Shown here piece by piece: positions 60,572 to 64,000 of a stretch of 64,000 nt of DNA (its first letter is position 1; every line of letters starts with the position of its first letter). The notes below the pieces were generated by a model. It saw only the letters and a list, made by a program, of their open reading frames with translations, was not told the origin of the DNA and did no database searches. The stretch comes from Glebionis coronaria (lineage: Eukaryota > Streptophyta > Magnoliopsida > Asterales > Asteraceae). Position numbers and translations under genes: made by a program. The stretch is from NCBI GenBank assembly GCA_025667525.1, contig CM046882.1, forward strand, positions 212,520,592 to 212,584,591, in the 5' to 3' direction.

Positions 60572-62414
60572 TGATAGGTGTGTAAACACCCATCCTTTTT
60601 ACCACTTAATTACAATAATAGCCGAGCCAAAACGTGTATTTTATGTCTTTTATGTCGGAATTATGCGTGGTTTGTGTTTTTGTTGTGATTTAGGACAAAA
60701 TTGTGAAAAGTGGAGAAAACACGGCATTTACGGGCTTTTATTGAAGAAAAATATGAAAGATGAAGTCAAGAAGTCAAGAGTGCAAAAAGAACGGAAGTCC
60801 AAGACCAATTCTGAAGATTTATCGAAGAAAAAGTCAAAAGACGGAAGTTTACTAAAAGCCGAAGAACTTAAGTCTTATTTATTGAAGAATTAAAAGACGA
60901 GTTCAAAGAAATCCCGAGCCAAAAGTCATTAAAGTCCAAGATTAAAGAAGATTCAAAGGCTTAAGGACTAATGGTGCAATTAAATGAAGATTAAGAAGAA
61001 AAGGACTAAGATGCAATTAAGAAGAAAGGAAGGAGGGGAGGAAGCTTCCTCTAAACACCTTCCTAATCTCCTATAAATACCCCTCATTTTCATTTCATTA
61101 GTTTTGTTGGCTAGTTTGACAAACTATGCTCTTCCACTTTAATTTTTGCACATTTAAATTCATGTCATTTACTTTATTGCACCTTTAATTACCTTGTCTT
61201 GCACCTTTAATTTTCAAGTAAGTTTTAATTTTGTGTTCTTTAATCTTTTATCTTTAAGTTTTTAATCATCTTGTTCATCTTCTCTTCTTGCTTATTGTCA
61301 ATCTTTTTCTTAATCTTTGTTTGTGTTGATTTAAAGTTTTCAATCTAAACTTTTTCCATCTTATTTTTATATAAAGTTTAAGTCTTTTTAATTTTCGTGT
61401 CTTGTTTTTGTTGATTTCATACGTTTTATCTTTGATCTAGTGTTTTTATTTAGCTTATTGGTGTTTTACTTTGCTTATTGTCTTCCAAAAGTTAAGATTT
61501 TTGAGCTTATTTTCGTACTTTTTGTGTTTTCCTAGTTTTTAGGAAATCTGATTCGATTTAGGAACTTTTTCATTAATTGCGAAATCTTGTACTTTCTCCC
61601 CATTGCGAAATCTTGTTCCTGATTCGATTTAGGAACTTTTTCTGCTATTGCGAAATCTTCTTCTTGATTCGATTTAGGAACTTTTTCTGCTATTGTGAAA
61701 TCTTCTTTCTGATTCGATTTAGGAACTTTTTCTGCTATTGCGAAATCTTGTTCCTGATTCGATTTAGGAACTTTTTCTGCTATTGCGAAATCTTCTTCCT
61801 GATTCGATTTAGGAACTTTTTCTGCTGTTGCGAAATCTTGCCTTTTTCTGCTATTGCGAAATCTTCTTCCTGATTCGATTTAGGAACTTTTTCTAGCAGT
61901 TGCGAAATCTTTGATTTCACAATTGTGGAATTGTTCATTTCAATTGCGAAATCTTTTGTCTTTTTTTTACAATTGCGAATTTAGTTCTTTTAATTGCGAA
62001 TTTAATTCAGTTTTTATTTAATTGCGAATTTTATTAGCTTTAGTTTAAATTTAATTTTCAAATTTATTTTCACGCCATTTTTAATTAACTTTATTTTAAT
62101 TGTTTCGTCTTATTTTTACGTCAATTTATTTTTACTTGTTTTGTCTTATTTAATTTTCGAATTTACTTTTCGTCAAATTTTAATTTCTCGTCATTTAATT
62201 AATTTAATTTTAACGTCTTTAATTTTACATCATTTATGTTTTAGTTAGTTTTAGCTTTACTTTAACGTCATTTATTTTAACGTCTTGCGATTTAATTTTA
62301 AAAACAACCAAAAAATATTTGTCTCACCAAAAACAATTGAGTCACATTTTGAACCGGAAATCAATTCGTTAAGATACCGAGAAACGAACAATTGAACCTA
62401 GCAAAATCTCAACA
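60572..62414 (+). repeat. Right LTR of element B (1843 bp)
   Basis: Ends TCTCAACA; followed by TTACT, which would be the target duplication if the left end had survived. Confidence 0.92.
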
Positions 62415-62800
62415 TTACTTAGCCTATCCTCTGGGAAAGGGGTACGCGACATGCAGGAGAACCCATGGTGGGTTGCTCCAAACTTGGGGTCAACTAATCG
62501 TAGATCATGGTCGGTTAATAGGCATCCATTAGTCCGACTACCCCCGAGTCATGGCGCCTACCTTAATAAGCTTTAACGCTTAACCCACTGGAACATTAGG
62601 CTAGGCAAAGAGATTAGTGAACTGATTTAGATTAGAAGCAGTTAGATGACTTATCCAATCAGAAAAGGAGCACGCGGCATGCAAGAGAACCCATGATGGG
62701 TTGCTCTAAGCTTGGGGTCAACTAGTCGTAGATCGTGGATCGGTTAATAGGAATCCATTAGTCCGACTACCCCTGAGTCATGTCACCTACACCTGACGTA
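62415..62800. repeat. Two diverged copies of a 228 bp repeat
   Basis: Blocks such as GAGAACCCATG(G/A)TGGGTTGCT, CTTGGGGTCAACTA and CCATTAGTCCGACTACCCC recur at about 62430-62570 and 62658-62795. The first copy begins right at the element B end, so B probably inserted into this array. No coding potential; nothing similar lies in MULE1. Confidence 0.78.
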
Positions 62801-63611
62801 CCATTGGAAAAAATTTGGATAGAATCGTAGGGAAGACAAGTTGCTGGCGGTAAAGTAGGATGTACCGCATTTTGTGGATACAACTTGTTTTAACTTGTAA
62901 CCCGTCGAAGTTTCTATTATGAAATGGAAGATGAATATTTTGTTTCATATGTATTGTTCTTGTATTAAATTTCTAGAGAATAGAAGGATAATGAAAAACA
63001 TGTAAACCGTTAAAAACAAAACTATCATATATGAAACATTAGTTTCATATATGATAGTCCAAAAAAAAACTTGTAAAAACACACTTGCTCTGGAAACGAA
63101 ATTCTAGAAAGAAGTAACATTAGTATCATAAAAACTATCATATATGATACATACGTATCATATATGTTGTGTTGACAACTTAACATATATGATACATTAG
63201 TATCATATCTGATAGTCCAAAAAAAACTTGTAAACTGACAAAAGCAAACAAACTAAAAAAAACTAAAGGATTGAACACAGCTTAACATATATGATACATA
63301 CGTATCATATATGTTGTGTTGACAACTTAACATATATGATACATTAGTATCATATCTGATAGTAAAAAAAACTTGTAAACTGACAAAAGCAAACAAACTA
63401 AAGAAAAACTAAGGGATTAAACACAACTTCTCATGACTCATTGACATATGATTATCCAAAAAAAGATAGAGTATCAAAAACAACTTCTCATGAATCAAAG
63501 TGATCAAGACAAAATAGCATCATACATCATAATGACATGTTCAGAAAACTACAAACAGTAAAATAAAACGGGAAAAAAATCCTATAACAAACACTTTTCT
63601 TCTATTCAACT
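62801..63611. repeat. Non-coding space before the MULE2 transposase, with nested palindromes
   Basis: Two long palindromes (63139-63166 and 63286-63313) have perfect 12-base arms CATATATGATAC and GTATCATATATG around ATAC. Each is followed by GTTGTGTTGACAAC, itself a stem. The whole block repeats with a period of about 147 bp. This is the counterpart of the array between the MULE1 genes. Confidence 0.85.
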
Positions 63612-64000
63612 TCATCCACTCGTACTTGCATCTGCAACAGGTGGATCCTCGACAACGACTTCCTCCAATCGCTTACTAGTGCAAGTCCTCTTGTTATGAT
63701 CAGTACCCCCGCACACCGAACATGTAATGTTGTTCTTCTTGCCTTTCTCAATAGCTATCTCTCTACCACCTTTAGTACGCAACTTTTGACGCCCAGGACG
63801 TCCTCTAGGGGTTCCAACACCTGGATTATCAACCAAGCGTACCGACGGATGAAAGACACCAACGAGCTGCTCCAAACAGTCTGTCCTCTTCTTAGATGGA
63901 GGATTCGGGCAATCCGCTTCAACATCTTTCTTCAGTTGCTTCAACTTTTCAACAAAAACACCCAACCTAGGCTCGTCTTTGCTCAACAAATGCACACAAT
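63612..64000 (-). pseudogene. MULE2 transposase, C-terminal end only (cut by window edge)
   Basis: The open frame on minus runs to the window end (128 codons). It has a basic GRPGRQK-type stretch and a zinc knuckle CSVCGGTDHNKRTC (C-x2-C-x4-H-x4-C), the usual C-terminus of MURA/FAR1-type MULE transposases, then a short acidic tail. The DDE and SWIM regions lie outside the window. No stop is seen in this piece, so it may be intact; it is labelled pseudogene only because the partner ULP gene is dead and the element is split. Confidence 0.6.

Larger units (their letters stand above)
52431..62414 (+). mobile_element. Element B: Athila-like non-autonomous retrotransposon in incomplete tandem
   Basis: Order: partial internal region (52431-54977), LTR (54978-56819), full internal region (56820-60571), LTR (60572-62414). 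The partial region repeats 58042-60571 with a 17 bp deletion in the right copy. The arrangement fits LTR-int-LTR-int-LTR formed by unequal recombination, followed by loss of the first LTR and the 5' part of the first internal region. The left breakpoint lies inside a ULP exon, with GAGGAC at the join. There is no pol. Primer site, polypurine tract and 3' hairpin module are shared with element A. Confidence 0.85.
46805..64000 (+). mobile_element. MULE2: Mutator-like element, ULP gene (+) and transposase (-), extends past window
   Basis: The left end contains a terminal-repeat core (46838-46867, including GGTGACAAATCTGGGTCATT) that matches both ends of MULE1. Gene order is the mirror image of MULE1: ULP gene first on +, transposase 3' end on - at the right edge. 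The right end is outside the window. Element B and its flank occupy 52431-62414. Low protein similarity to MULE1 means the two are not recent copies of each other. Confidence 0.7.

Overview
This is plant nuclear DNA, most likely from a eudicot. It is AT-rich, its genes have many GT-AG introns, it carries TATA-bearing LTRs of plant type, and its two host genes match plant families. A composite (Asteraceae) source is plausible from the retrotransposon style, but that is inference. More than 80% of the window is transposon, much of it nested.

Layout. (1) 1-12222 is a minus-strand, Athila-like, non-autonomous LTR retrotransposon (element A). It has 3.04 kb LTRs that are nearly identical and one intact gag-protease ORF of 1105 codons, with no reverse transcriptase, RNase H or integrase. 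(2) 12223-21000 is decayed transposon sequence. An old Copia-like LTR (C) is split by a 3.8 kb non-autonomous element (D) with 290 bp LTRs and a CAATA target duplication. (3) 21200-35600 is a nest of Mutator-like elements (MULEs). MULE1 (about 23.54-34.62 kb) has a FAR1/MURA-type transposase gene on + and a Ulp1-protease/DUF1985 gene on -, facing each other. Both are broken. It appears to sit inside the first intron of a third, older MULE whose first exon survives at 34.98-35.1 kb. A solo LTR and a small hAT-like element interrupt the left flank. (4) 35.8-46.75 kb is a two-gene island in tail-to-tail orientation: RRP43 (exosome ring subunit, 8 exons, +) and a STELLO-type Golgi glycosyltransferase (3 exons, -). 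Their introns hold a TRIM, a SINE-like element and MITEs. (5) From about 46.8 kb to the window end lies MULE2, a mirror-orientation MULE: ULP gene on +, transposase tail on - at the right edge. It is interrupted at 52431-62414 by element B, a second Athila-like derivative in an incomplete tandem (partial internal region - LTR - internal region - LTR).

The most unusual feature is a family of roughly 21 bp, near-palindromic arrays centred on CATATATG. They occupy all four introns of the MULE1 transposase gene, the space between its two genes and several introns of its protease gene. Related but distinct CATATATG arrays fill introns and the gene-to-gene space of MULE2. Because the units are palindromic and 21 bp long, both strands stay open and encode almost the same heptapeptide repeat. 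These ORFs are therefore artefacts of the DNA pattern. Whether the arrays are transposase-binding sites, cruciform-forming DNA or simply a MULE-associated satellite cannot be settled from sequence alone.

The only genes likely to make cellular proteins are RRP43 and STELLO; element A gag-protease may also be expressed. The MULE genes and the element B ORF carry nonsense codons, frameshifts and splice-site losses, most of which fit C-to-T or G-to-A transitions expected in methylated transposons.
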